From Desulfoferrobacter suflitae (GTDB lineage Bacteria > Desulfobacterota > Syntrophobacteria > Syntrophobacterales > Syntrophobacteraceae): 64,000 nt of DNA. The translations under genes were made by a program, and so were the position numbers. The notes beneath the pieces were generated by a model that was given only the letters and a program-made list of their open reading frames with translations, did no database searches and was not told the DNA's origin. Positions within the stretch are counted from its first letter, which is position 1. Each line of letters begins with the position of its first letter. The stretch spans positions 62,001 through 126,000 of the forward strand of contig NZ_JAIBKA010000010.1 in the NCBI RefSeq assembly GCF_022603395.1. The letters run 5' to 3'. Below are positions 54,795 to 62,685 of the stretch, piece after piece.

Positions 54795-55988
54795 TCACCG
54801 TCCCCGGGTCAATACCCAATATACCGCGCCCGATGGTGTTGTTATGCGATACTCCGGTCGACTGCTTGGCATAACGACATTGACCAGCCGCAGATACAAA
54901 TCGTCGAAAAACTGCGGTGTTTCGAGGCTGAAATTGTGAAAATTGCGGGTCCGATTCACCGGCGTCACGTCCACCAGGGTGACCAATTCCTTATCCGGTT
55001 CAACCAATTCGAAAATTCTAGCGGCCGCTTCCAACTGGTCCGGATTCTGTGGATTCAGCGTGCTTTCGCCCAAACGTCTGCCGCGGTTTAGAATGCGGCT
55101 GATCAACAATGCGCGATCATTGGAGGACACATACACGGTGAGGTTCCTGGCCAGGGCGGCGATCTCTCGTTTAAACTGACTGTTGAACTCGTCTTTGTCG
55201 ACATCGGGCGCCGTCAGCACCACTTTTTCGATCTCGGTTCCCGCATCGGCCAAGTCGGCAGCGCGATAAAGAATGTGAAAAGCATGAACGACCACCTGAC
55301 CGCCCATGCTGTTGGCAACCAGCCACAACCTGGCCGGCTCAACCTGGTGAATGATCAGGGACAGGACCGAGGCAAGTTCAGCTCCGGACTCACTGGCAAT
55401 TCTCTGTGCGCGCCGATAACCCTGCGGCGTCGATCCCTGATCGCCCGGCCAGTCGAAAACCAGTACCGGGGAGTCGATGTCCAGGACGTGACTCAGAAAA
55501 GCAGTCTTGCGCAAGGCGGAGGAAAAGCGCTCACGGAATCCGTTCACATTGACGAGAAGCGAGCGTAATGGGGAGGCTTTAACCTGTTGCCGGATCTTCG
55601 CAATGAATTCATTCCGGTCGAGCGGCTGCACTTGTTTGAGCTGTATTTCCCTATTCTGGAACCAATCGGTCGGATTGATGATCATACCGATGCCTAAAGT
55701 GGGTTCAATCATGGTGTCAAAATAACCGAACTTGAGCATCTCCGCCCGCTGGTTGCCGAAGCATTCCTCCAGCGGTCCGTCCTGGCATTCCAAGCGACGA
55801 TTGGTGACATAAAAGAAGCGATATGCATCTTGCTCGCCGAGCCTCGTCACCAGCATTCGTCGGAACTGAAAAGATTCGGCCCGTTCCAAAGCCACCCGCG
55901 TGGGCCGGTAGAAGAACAGCGCCAGCCCTGTGAGAAGGAGCACGATCAGCGACGTGCTAATCCATATCAGACGTTTGAAACGCACCAC
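54795..55988 (-). CDS. Alpha/beta hydrolase of the DUF900 type
   Basis: 397 residues. An N-terminal transmembrane segment (LIWISTSLIVLLLTGLALFFY) anchors the protein. The core contains LLVNVNGFRERFSSALRKTAFLSHVLDID, PVLVFDWPGDQGSTPQGYRRAQ and a nucleophile elbow LWLVANSMGGQVVVHAF (NSMGG, in place of GxSxG), then KVVLTAPDVDKDEF with the acid residue. The DUF900 hydrolases are uncharacterised. It overlaps the end of a truncated DUF202 gene. Confidence 0.78.
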   Translation of the reverse strand: MVRFKRLIWISTSLIVLLLTGLALFFYRPTRVALERAESFQFRRMLVTRLGEQDAYRFFYVTNRRLECQDGPLEECFGNQRAEMLKFGYFDTMIEPTLGIGMIINPTDWFQNREIQLKQVQPLDRNEFIAKIRQQVKASPLRSLLVNVNGFRERFSSALRKTAFLSHVLDIDSPVLVFDWPGDQGSTPQGYRRAQRIASESGAELASVLSLIIHQVEPARLWLVANSMGGQVVVHAFHILYRAADLADAGTEIEKVVLTAPDVDKDEFNSQFKREIAALARNLTVYVSSNDRALLISRILNRGRRLGESTLNPQNPDQLEAAARIFELVEPDKELVTLVDVTPVNRTRNFHNFSLETPQFFDDLYLRLVNVVMPSSRPEYRITTPSGAVYWVLTRGR

Positions 55989-56233
55989 GACGCCCTCCCC
56001 TTATGGTGCTCCCCACGAGATCTGAACGCGATCCGGTCGATAAAACTCATGCCTGCATTGATGCCGAAGCCAAAGCCAATCAGGGATAGTGAAGTGCGGA
56101 TCCACCCGATTAGAGTACGGTCATCCGCCCAAGGGGTTCGGTCGGCAGCCATGGCGGTGCGCTTGCGGGCCGGTTCAGTGCGCTCCCGGGCGAACTCAGC
56201 GGTCGTCTCGACCTTTTGCAAATCCTGGGTCAA
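55967..56233 (-). pseudogene. Truncated DUF202 (YidH-like) membrane protein
   Basis: 88 residues. WADDRTLIGWIRTSLSLIGFGFGI matches the first helix and signature of DUF202 (usually ...RTxLAWxRTSLaL...). The two further helices expected in the 100-120-residue family are missing. The C-terminus (RGEHHKGRASWCVSNV) is polar and overlaps the next gene. A deletion or frameshift is likely, although a short form might still insert in the membrane. Confidence 0.6.
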
Positions 56234-56278
56234 TTATTTCACTTCGCCTTCTTAAGAATCCCGGCGCATCCTGAGAGC

Positions 56279-56866
56279 TCACGAACTTGAGACATTTCGA
56301 ACCTGCCAGGCAAGGTAACCGATGGCGGCACCTTCGCTGAGCAGCACGATGCCGAACAGAGGACACAAAACCCAGATCGCCGTAACCGGAAGCTTACTCC
56401 AGGTGAGAATGGCCGCCACAATTGCGATCAAGCCGCTGACAAGAACCCATTGCCAATTGGGCAAGGGCCGGATAGTCAGGGACAGGATTAGTTTGGAGAT
56501 GCCCTCCGTAATGAAGTAGACAATGAGAAGCATTGTCAGAACAAAGAGCCGATCTCCGGGAACGCGCAAAAACATCAGCCCAATGATCACAGAAATAAGG
56601 ACTGACAGCAGTTGCACCCAGAAATGGGGCACATCCCGGGCTCCAATCAAACTTGCGCCCTGGACAATACCGCTGGCGATGAGCAGCCAACCGAGGAGAT
56701 GCGGAACCGCGGAAGACGGCAGAATGGGGTACGCGAATGCAAACGCGCCGGCCAGCATCATCAAGCCGCCCTGCACGACGTACCAGATTGAATAACGTTT
56801 GATCGTCTGCCGCATGGCCTCACGCATTACTCGAGAAGCGGATTTTAGGGATATTGTATCGTTCAT
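56279..56866 (-). CDS. HdeD-family membrane protein (DUF308)
   Basis: 195 residues in six hydrophobic segments arranged as three DUF308 helix pairs: YVVQGGLMMLAGAFAFAYPIL, VPHLLGWLLIASGIVQGASL, FWVQLLSVLISVIIGLMFL, LFVLTMLLIVYFITEGISKLILSL, WVLVSGLIAIVAAILTWSKLP and WVLCPLFGIVLLSEGAAIGYLAW. HdeD of E. coli contributes to acid resistance at high density. The start at 56866 follows GGGAGGCTAC. Confidence 0.88.
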   Translation of the reverse strand: MNDTISLKSASRVMREAMRQTIKRYSIWYVVQGGLMMLAGAFAFAYPILPSSAVPHLLGWLLIASGIVQGASLIGARDVPHFWVQLLSVLISVIIGLMFLRVPGDRLFVLTMLLIVYFITEGISKLILSLTIRPLPNWQWVLVSGLIAIVAAILTWSKLPVTAIWVLCPLFGIVLLSEGAAIGYLAWQVRNVSSS

Positions 56867-57058
56867 GTAGCCTCCCATAATGTCATCCGGCGTTTGCTCG
56901 AGACCGAATGGCAAGAACAGAGCGCCGCGCCCGCGCAGGAACCCTCACCAGATAGCCGATGGCTGGCGGCAGCTCAAACAGCCACAGCAACAGGAGGAAT
57001 TTATCGATCCCCACGGGGTCTCTTCATGTTCCTGCTTGCTCTCCGTGGTGTGAATCAA

Positions 57059-57547
57059 TTAACTTTCAAGGACTTTGCGAAGCTCGTCTTCCGTGTCAAC
57101 GTTTAGCGAAGTTTGAAGAACTTTTCCTTTGAAACCCTTTTGCTTCAGTCTTTCGAAAACTTTTTCGCCGGTCGCATGGCGAACGAGAATAAAAAGGGCC
57201 GACGTCCCATTTGTGAGGTCTGCCGCCAATTCCTTCATGAATTTGTCATTGATCCCGATGTCGTGCAATTTGCCCGATAGCGCACCGGCGCCAGCCCCTA
57301 CGGCGACGCCTAAAAGTGGGTTGAGGAAGATCATGCCGATCAGCAGTCCCCAGACTGAACCACTCGCCGCTCCCGCCGTGGTTAAGTTATAGGCCTGGTG
57401 CAACTTGACCTTGCCTTTTTCATTCTTGGTGACCACCACGATGTCGTCCATTTCGAGCAAATACTCTTTCTCCATCTTGGCAAGCTCGGCACGCATTTGA
57501 AAAGCCGCTACCTGATCGTCGAACTCGATCACGACTAGATTACTCAT
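57059..57547 (-). CDS. DUF1269 membrane protein
   Basis: 162 residues. LVVIEFDDQVAAFQMRAELAKMEKEYLLEMDDIVVV (in VVIEFDDQ and DDIVVVTKN) at the N-terminus is the family start. A central Gly-rich hydrophobic hairpin (GSVWGLLIGMIFLNPLLGVAVGAGAGALSG) and ALFILVRHATGEKVFERLK follow. Members occur with stress genes and have no known activity. The start is ATG with AGGAGTATGACTC before it. It is flanked by HdeD and monooxygenase genes on the same strand. Confidence 0.85.
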   Translation of the reverse strand: MSNLVVIEFDDQVAAFQMRAELAKMEKEYLLEMDDIVVVTKNEKGKVKLHQAYNLTTAGAASGSVWGLLIGMIFLNPLLGVAVGAGAGALSGKLHDIGINDKFMKELAADLTNGTSALFILVRHATGEKVFERLKQKGFKGKVLQTSLNVDTEDELRKVLES

Positions 57548-57747
57548 GAGTCATACTCCTTTCCTATCATACCGGTTAAGCATTAGATGTTTCATTGTTT
57601 GCAGGCCTTGTTGACGGGTTCCGCGACGCTCCACCCATCCTGCATCACGGTGGTTGCGGGCAGTGCCGTAATGCCGAAGCAAGAGAGGGTGGAACGAAAC
57701 GAAACTCATCAGTGACTGCGGGTATAGAAGTGCATGCAGCGTCTCCA

Positions 57748-58056
57748 TTAACAGACCAATGCCGATGACTCGGAAACCGTGTTGACAATGATTTCCGGAG
57801 GACGAATCAACAGGCTCCTGGCCCCCATCAACACGGCAAATCGTTCTGAGCATAGATGTTTATCCAAAGCTTCCCGATTCACCCACTGAAGTAACAGAGT
57901 GAAGTAGTTTTCGTGTTCGATATCGCGGAAGACGTGATGGCCCAAACACCCCTTTTCATTGCGCGTGGGCTTAATGAGTGCGAGCAGCGTTTGTTGGAGC
58001 TCCAAGCACTTTTCAGGAAGGGCTCTCATATTTATGATGGCAATGACCATAAGCAC
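57748..58056 (-). CDS. Antibiotic-biosynthesis-monooxygenase (ABM) domain protein
   Basis: 102 residues, a single ABM ferredoxin-like barrel: MVIAIINMRALPEKCLELQQTLLALIKPTRNEKGCLGHHVFRD, then NYFTLLLQWVNREALDKHLCSERFAVLMGA. Such dimeric proteins act on quinones or haem, or serve in stress defence; the activity here is unknown. The ATG at 58050 is an alternative start. Its start overlaps the tail of the broken gene upstream, so both probably lie on one transcript. Confidence 0.8.
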   Translation of the reverse strand: MLMVIAIINMRALPEKCLELQQTLLALIKPTRNEKGCLGHHVFRDIEHENYFTLLLQWVNREALDKHLCSERFAVLMGARSLLIRPPEIIVNTVSESSALVC

Positions 58057-58377
58057 CTTTCTGTGACCTGGGAGACATGTTTCCGTAAGACCTCACGCCG
58101 ACCGATTACTTCCAAAACCCGAGAAAAGGGCATTTTCGCCAGCTCCAGCCCTTTCACCTTCTACCTCTGCGATGCGCTGCGCCCGGCTTCCCTCCTGGAT
58201 GGTAATGAGCTGACCCTTCACGACCAACGCGTGAAGCGGGACCGGAGTCGAATCCTTGGCGCGCCGCGCGGCAATGCCGACCGCTTCAAGTTTTCTCACC
58301 ACCGCCTCGCAGAAGGACTTGGCAATGGCCCGTCCACGTTTGATCTCCTCAGAGGGCGGAGATTCCTCGGGCGCCAC
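58032..58377 (-). pseudogene. Broken DUF4410-like gene
   Basis: One frame from 58377 reads KSFCEAVVRKLEAVGIAARRA and LVVKGQLITIQEGSRAQRIA, close to the end of DUF4410 lipoproteins. The expected GFGAGASKM continuation appears only after a frame change near 58120, where KMPFSRVLEVIGRREVL runs to a stop at 58032. The signal peptide and N-terminal half are missing; a TAG lies just upstream in frame. It is the first gene after the sigma-54 promoter at 58451. Confidence 0.5.
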
Positions 58378-58450
58378 GGCAAACTATTTGACCCGTCTGT
58401 GAAATTTGCGGGGGAGATGCCACAAGGCCCGAAGGCACAACTAAGCCATT

Positions 58451-58466
58451 GTCAAGATCCGTGCCA
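58451..58466 (-). promoter_or_regulatory. Sigma-54 promoter (copy A)
   Basis: Minus strand TGGCACGGATCTTGAC fits the -24/-12 consensus TGGCAC-N5-TTGCA, with the GG and the -12 G ten bases apart (GA instead of GC at -12). It reads leftward into the DUF4410 remnant and the stress genes behind it. A second copy is at 62548. Confidence 0.7.
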
Positions 58467-58556
58467 GCAAAATTCGTTTGCGATTTGTAAGGCTAAGGTA
58501 TTGTTTTCGATACACTTTTTGTGACAATAAGCAGTCGGAAGATGTCACTTCTCTAT

Positions 58557-58588
58557 GCCCATATGTGGACAGCTGCCCATATATGGGC
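58557..58588. promoter_or_regulatory. Paired 14-bp palindromes, candidate enhancer for sigma-54 promoter A
   Basis: GCCCATATGTGGAC (58557-58570) and the perfect palindrome GCCCATATATGGGC (58575-58588) are spaced 18 bp apart. The nearest edge lies 91 bp upstream of the -24 box. The same pair, spacing and distance occur at 62654-62685. The 254-bp gap around them holds no gene. Confidence 0.7.
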
Positions 58589-58631
58589 AAAACGGGTACA
58601 GGAAGAGCGATGGTTGAGAGCACATTATGCT

Positions 58632-59969
58632 TCATAGCAACCGCGCCAAAATAAGGACATAAATCACCGCGAAGGTCAGTTGCACTGCAGTCAAGGGAAC
58701 TCCATAGCGAGCGAAAGTAGCAAAACTCAGAGGTCTGCCGTAGCTGGCGCAGATCCCGGCGCTCACCACATTGGCGGAAGCACCGATCAGGGTGGCATTG
58801 CCGCCCAACGTTCCACCGAACATCATGGCCACAAATACAGGCAAAGTGAAAGCGGGCCAGGCAGTGAAAGCCGCCCCCAGAGCCAGCTCCGGCACGAATT
58901 CGGCTGCCACCAGATACCCTTTCACCACCAGAATCATCGCCGCAACCACGGGGATGTTGGCCAATAAACTGGACGCCACGGCTACGCCCACGAGCATGAC
59001 CACGGCCACCGTGAGCAATTGTGTTCCAAACCATCCATACATACTGTGAGAAATGCTCTGCAGAATGCCGGTCCTGGTAAAGGCCTCCACCATAAGAAAC
59101 ATGCACATGAGGAAAAGCAGGGTCTTCCAGTCGACGTCCTTAAGCACCTTATCTATCGGTTCGACTTTCACCCCATAAACGACAAGAAGCGCCAAAGAAG
59201 CGCCAATAATGGCCACAGTAGGAGGAACCAGCGGGTTCGGCAACATTTCCCCGAAAAGAAAAAGCAAAATCATCACCACCAGCACGAGCAGAGCCAATAT
59301 GCAAAAGCTGGGGCGATCCAGGCGCGGCAGCGGAAGATCTGAAGGCAGGGATCGTTGCGTCTGCCAAATGTCCTTCATGAGCCACGGGAGGACCGGAGCC
59401 ACCGTGAGAACGGCGAGCAGCCCGCCCAGACTCACCTTTCCGAGGTAAAAACCGAAGCTCATGCCGATAGAACTGCCAACCAGGAAGGTTGCAGGGTCTC
59501 CCACCAAGGTCAGCAATCCTGCGGAATTGCTGACAATAGCCGTAAGAACAACGGGCGCTACGTAATCAATGTCCAGAACTTTGGCCACACGGATGATGAT
59601 AGGGGCCAGCAGGATCACGGCCGTTGCATTGGGGAGAAAGGCGCATACAGGGGCCGTTAGAACAATGATGCCCAACAGGAAGCGCTTGCCGCTCCCCCCG
59701 GTCGCCCGCAGAAAATGCGTACCAAGTTGATCGAAAATTCCCGTAGGCACTAAAGTTCGGGCAACCACCATGCCCCCAAAAAGAAGAGAGATGGATCCTC
59801 CGGCAGTCTGCGCTGCATTGAGAAACTCCTGGCGAGTGAACACGCCGAACAAAAGCATTGTGCTGACTCCCATGAGGGCAGCCAAAGCCATGTCCAGGAC
59901 ATTGAAGGCGATGGAAAGAATCACCCCGGCAAAAACGATAAGGGTAACAGCAACTTGTACGTCAGTCAT
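58632..59969 (-). CDS. ArsB/NhaD-type ion transporter
   Basis: 445 residues with about 12 helices. Family segments are DMALAALMGVSTMLLFGVFT, GGSISLLFGGMVVARTLVPTGIFDQLG, LPNATAVILLAPIIIRVAKVL, SNSAGLLTLVGDPATFLVGSSIGMSF (the NS-x-G...GDPAT motif of this superfamily), DWKTLLFLMCMFLMVEAFTRTGIL and ANIPVVAAMILVVKGYL. It could move sodium/protons, arsenite or organic anions. It is the last gene of an operon with ecotin, an SH3 lipoprotein and an amino-acid-binding protein. Confidence 0.87.
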   Translation of the reverse strand: MTDVQVAVTLIVFAGVILSIAFNVLDMALAALMGVSTMLLFGVFTRQEFLNAAQTAGGSISLLFGGMVVARTLVPTGIFDQLGTHFLRATGGSGKRFLLGIIVLTAPVCAFLPNATAVILLAPIIIRVAKVLDIDYVAPVVLTAIVSNSAGLLTLVGDPATFLVGSSIGMSFGFYLGKVSLGGLLAVLTVAPVLPWLMKDIWQTQRSLPSDLPLPRLDRPSFCILALLVLVVMILLFLFGEMLPNPLVPPTVAIIGASLALLVVYGVKVEPIDKVLKDVDWKTLLFLMCMFLMVEAFTRTGILQSISHSMYGWFGTQLLTVAVVMLVGVAVASSLLANIPVVAAMILVVKGYLVAAEFVPELALGAAFTAWPAFTLPVFVAMMFGGTLGGNATLIGASANVVSAGICASYGRPLSFATFARYGVPLTAVQLTFAVIYVLILARLL

Positions 59970-60002
59970 GGGAGACCTCACCTGAGGGAATCATTGGGCT
60001 GC

Positions 60003-60479
60003 TTATCCCTTTTCTATCGGTTTTATGTTAGGTTCGGCCCGCCATATCCGATAGCGTACTTCAACGCCTTCAGGTACGTAAACAACGACGGGCAAACGGC
60101 TGTTGTAGCGGATGAGGTAAGGCTCTCCGCCAAGCGTGACAAACCGGGACACCTTCGGTTCGTTTGGATCGACCGCCATGAGGGTCCCCCCCATCGGACC
60201 GAGCTCCTTGACAATGTATTTTGTGAATCCCCAACCCTCGATGGTTTTTTCCTCAATCGTACCGCCGAAAAAGTAGATGTTCTTTGCGTCAAGCAAAACG
60301 GTTTTACCGACCATCAATTCCACCCGGCATAGAGATTCATCATCCAGCTCTGGCAGCTGAAGAACATGTCGAGCCATACCCTTCTCAGCTGGTGGGAAAG
60401 CTACCAGGTTGTCCGCCGCCTGGCCGACCAGGACTCCCGAGAAAAACGAAAGAAACGCAATCAGTACCAGTCTTTTCAC
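60003..60479 (-). CDS. eco: Ecotin-like serine protease inhibitor lacking the usual disulfide
   Basis: 158 residues with a signal peptide (VLIAFLSFFSGVLVGQAAD). The mature part is clearly ecotin: FPPAEKGMARHVLQLPELDDES, GGTIEEKTIEGWGFTKYIV, RYNSRLPVVVYVPEGVEVRYRIWRAEPNI (RYNSRLPVVVY, then VRYRIWRAE). The reactive loop reads GPMGGTLMAV, placing Leu at or beside P1, where E. coli has Met-Met. The two cysteines that form the loop-supporting disulfide in E. coli ecotin are Ala (LLDAKN) and Val (LMAV) here. A periplasmic inhibitor of trypsin-like proteases is expected. Confidence 0.9.
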   Translation of the reverse strand: MKRLVLIAFLSFFSGVLVGQAADNLVAFPPAEKGMARHVLQLPELDDESLCRVELMVGKTVLLDAKNIYFFGGTIEEKTIEGWGFTKYIVKELGPMGGTLMAVDPNEPKVSRFVTLGGEPYLIRYNSRLPVVVYVPEGVEVRYRIWRAEPNIKPIEKG

Positions 60480-60495
60480 GGACTCTCCTTTTCCG

Positions 60496-60906
60496 TCACG
60501 ATTTGGCTCCTGCGGCCGGTCGGGCCGAATCTTCCGGCGTCGAGGGTGGATTGCTGTCTTCCATCAGATAGCGGCCGGCAACCCAGCCCACAATGCCCCG
60601 GTAGCGTACCTTGCACCAACGGTTCCGACCGGCTCGCTTGCGCTCGGCCTCGCTCATCTTTAGCCATTCGGCAAAGGTTGGCCCGCCGGTACAGCCAAGA
60701 TTTCGAAGACCGCGGGCGTCGTATGGAATTTCACCAACTTTCCTGCTCTCTGCCGAAGGTTCCGCTCGAATGTTTAAGACACCCTTGGCGGCAACGCCGG
60801 TGACGGCATAATAATCCGGTCCACCGTCCGCTGTGGCCGTAGCGCAGGCATCCAACAGAACCAATCCGAACACGACCCAAATTGCCCACACCTTTTTTGA
60901 CATCAT
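60496..60906 (-). CDS. SH3-domain lipoprotein
   Basis: 136 residues. A lipobox LLDAC follows the hydrophobic leader KVWAIWVVFGLVL. A bacterial SH3 domain covers most of the rest: GVLNIRAEPSAESRKVGEIPYDARGL, then RNRWCKVRYRGIVGWVAGRYL, the typical end of SH3_3 domains. A 20-residue insert with a cysteine (LGCTGG) separates the two halves. The function is probably binding to cell wall or periplasmic partners. The start follows a purine-poor leader; ATG at 60951 would overlap the upstream stop (ATGA). Confidence 0.78.
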   Translation of the reverse strand: MMSKKVWAIWVVFGLVLLDACATATADGGPDYYAVTGVAAKGVLNIRAEPSAESRKVGEIPYDARGLRNLGCTGGPTFAEWLKMSEAERKRAGRNRWCKVRYRGIVGWVAGRYLMEDSNPPSTPEDSARPAAGAKS

Positions 60907-60947
60907 GACTCGCCTTGTTCCGGAAGTTGTCATATTTTCGCTTATTC

Positions 60948-61982
60948 TCATCGAAAAGGCGGAGCGTACATGAGACCGCCGTCTTTCCAGAGTTTGTTGA
61001 GGCCTCGTTCTAACTTCAGCACACTGTGCTCTCCGAGGTTGCGCTCAAAGATTTCACCATAATTTCCGGCGCTTTCCACCGCGCGGATTCCCCAGCCGGC
61101 CTCGATGTTCAGGGATTTGGCTATGAGCCCATCCAGCTCTTTCCAGGACCTTGCCCGATAGTCGTCCGAATGGTCGAGCCGCGCGCGGACGTTGGCCTTA
61201 GTGTAGCCCCCATCCTCAGCCCTTATCAGGGTAAAAAGGATCCATCGGACAAGGGTAAACCACTCGTGGTCCCCCCCCAGAACTACCGGTCCCATGGGCA
61301 CCGTGGAAACCTCTACCGGTAAAATAAGGTATTGGTCGGGTCCGCCGGCAGCCCCCCCCATTGCAGCCATCAGTTGAGGTCTTTCGGAAGTGTAAGCCTT
61401 ACAGCTTCCCTCACGCAGTGTCTCTACCGCCATCGCCGGGGATTCCACAAGCACAGGCTGAAAGTCCCAGCCCTTGACACCGAATATCTGTGACAGCTGT
61501 CCTGCATGATTGGTTCCATTCACAACACAAATTGTGGCTCGGTTTAACTGCGACAGCTCCTGGATTCCGCTTGATTTTGAGACCAGAAATCCCTGTCCCT
61601 CGTAATAGAGAATGCCGGTGAAAAGTACTCCCAGAACGGCTTCACGTTCCATGGTCCAGGTGGTGTTGCGAACGAGAACGTCCACTGAGCCTCCTTTGAG
61701 CGCTGAAAATCGGGCGGAGGCCGCAAGGGGCACGAAGCTCACGTTTTCGGAATCGCCCAGAACCGCAGCACCCAAAGCCCGGCAGAAATCCACGTCGATG
61801 CCCGACCATCGCCCGTTTTGGTCCTGCATGGAAAGTCCCAGGATGCCGTCGCTCACCCCACAACGGAGGTTATTGCGGGCTTTGATGCGAGTAATTGTAT
61901 CCCCTGCCTGCACCGGCACAGATAGAAGCAAGAGCGTCCAAGTGGCCAAAATGCCAACAACGATCTTTCCCAGTTGACTCAT
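60948..61982 (-). CDS. General L-amino-acid-binding periplasmic protein, AapJ-like
   Basis: 344 residues. The signal peptide VGILATWTLLLLSVPVQAG precedes a type 3 binding-protein fold: RIKARNNLRCGVSDGILGLSMQDQNGRWSGIDVDFCRALGAAVLGD (in LRCGV and GIDVDFCRA), DVLVRNTTWTMERE, ICVVNGTNHAG, CKAYTSERPQL, and AGNYGEIFERNLG at the end. All are AapJ/BztA hallmarks. No ABC permease or ATPase genes accompany it. Instead an SH3 lipoprotein, ecotin and an ArsB/NhaD-type carrier follow, suggesting a sensory or scavenging role. Confidence 0.9.
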   Translation of the reverse strand: MSQLGKIVVGILATWTLLLLSVPVQAGDTITRIKARNNLRCGVSDGILGLSMQDQNGRWSGIDVDFCRALGAAVLGDSENVSFVPLAASARFSALKGGSVDVLVRNTTWTMEREAVLGVLFTGILYYEGQGFLVSKSSGIQELSQLNRATICVVNGTNHAGQLSQIFGVKGWDFQPVLVESPAMAVETLREGSCKAYTSERPQLMAAMGGAAGGPDQYLILPVEVSTVPMGPVVLGGDHEWFTLVRWILFTLIRAEDGGYTKANVRARLDHSDDYRARSWKELDGLIAKSLNIEAGWGIRAVESAGNYGEIFERNLGEHSVLKLERGLNKLWKDGGLMYAPPFR

Positions 61983-62019
61983 GCTACCCCTCGCTCCAGG
62001 TTCTTTTGTAGTTGTTTGT

Positions 62020-62336
62020 CTAAGAGCCGATGCGCTCTATTAGGGCGGGGTTTATCCCCCTCCCATGGACATCAATGACAAATCCCGCCCCTACCGACAC
62101 AGTGTAAATTTGCTGATGGCTCCAGGATTGCTCCGCTTTGGTCATGACCTGATCGATGGTAAAGCCGGCCGGCTTCATCCGCGGCGGAAATTCGGCGAAC
62201 GTGGCCAGGAACCGGGTCACCGGGGATTGCGTGGCATAAGTCAAACAGGCCTGGTCCATCATCCAGTCCCAATAGGTGTCGGCAATGACGTCGGTCCGTT
62301 CAAAGGGTCGGTCCGCAGTTTCAGCATTTGCCTCAC
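62020..62336 (-). pseudogene. Arylsulfatase C-terminal fragment with a frameshift
   Basis: One frame gives MLKLRTDP and a one-base shift near 62304 continues as FERTDVIADTYWDWMMDQACL. SPVTRFLATFAEFPPRMKPAGFTIDQVM follows. This is the end of an arylsulfatase (family: ...NLRTDPFERAD...FLATFKEFPPRQKPASFN). The catalytic N-terminal domain is absent. The 38-bp gap after it leads to the amino-acid-binding protein gene. Confidence 0.75.
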
Positions 62337-62547
62337 GGGCTTGTCGTGCTCGACCCCGTGCTTTTGCAGCAGCCGGGGGCCGCGCATTATCCGGTCAAAG
62401 GTCGGTTTGCCGCTCCCGTCCACCCGCTGGGCATTGGGGAGCCTGCGTGAACCCGCGGGGGAACACTTTTTGGGGTCATGAGAGGAATCCCATTTAATAT
62501 GCAAACCTGCGGGAGTGGCGATAACCCGAAAGCACGACCACCCAGAT

Positions 62548-62563
62548 GTCAAGATGTGTGCCA
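62548..62563 (-). promoter_or_regulatory. Sigma-54 promoter (copy B)
   Basis: Minus strand TGGCACACATCTTGAC has the same -24/-12 arrangement as copy A at 58451. It reads through the arylsulfatase remnant toward the amino-acid-binding protein, SH3, ecotin and carrier genes. The 555-bp gap 62337-62891 otherwise shows no gene. Confidence 0.7.
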
Positions 62564-62653
62564 ACGGATCAGTTTGCGGCCTGCCAGGCGAGCATGCGGC
62601 TTTTTTGGGCGAAACTTATGGCGGTTAGAAACTGCTGCAAGTCACACGGACGT

Positions 62654-62685
62654 GCCCATATATGGCCAATTGCCCATATCTCGGC
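62654..62685. promoter_or_regulatory. Paired 14-bp palindromes, candidate enhancer for sigma-54 promoter B
   Basis: GCCCATATATGGCC (62654-62667) and GCCCATATCTCGGC (62672-62685) are 18 bp apart and 91 bp upstream of the -24 box, exactly as in copy A. A GTCAC also sits at the same offset in both copies, 13 bases before the first palindrome. Confidence 0.7.

Noticed and set aside
57661-57680. A further sigma-54-like site (CGGCACTGCCCGC on the minus strand)
   Set aside because: The GG and GC elements are only 8 bases apart instead of 10, and no GCCCATAT palindrome pair lies upstream.
57913-58524. A 203-codon plus-strand frame over the monooxygenase and DUF4410 region
   Set aside because: It has no recognisable domain and runs antisense to ABM and DUF4410 sequence with good family motifs.
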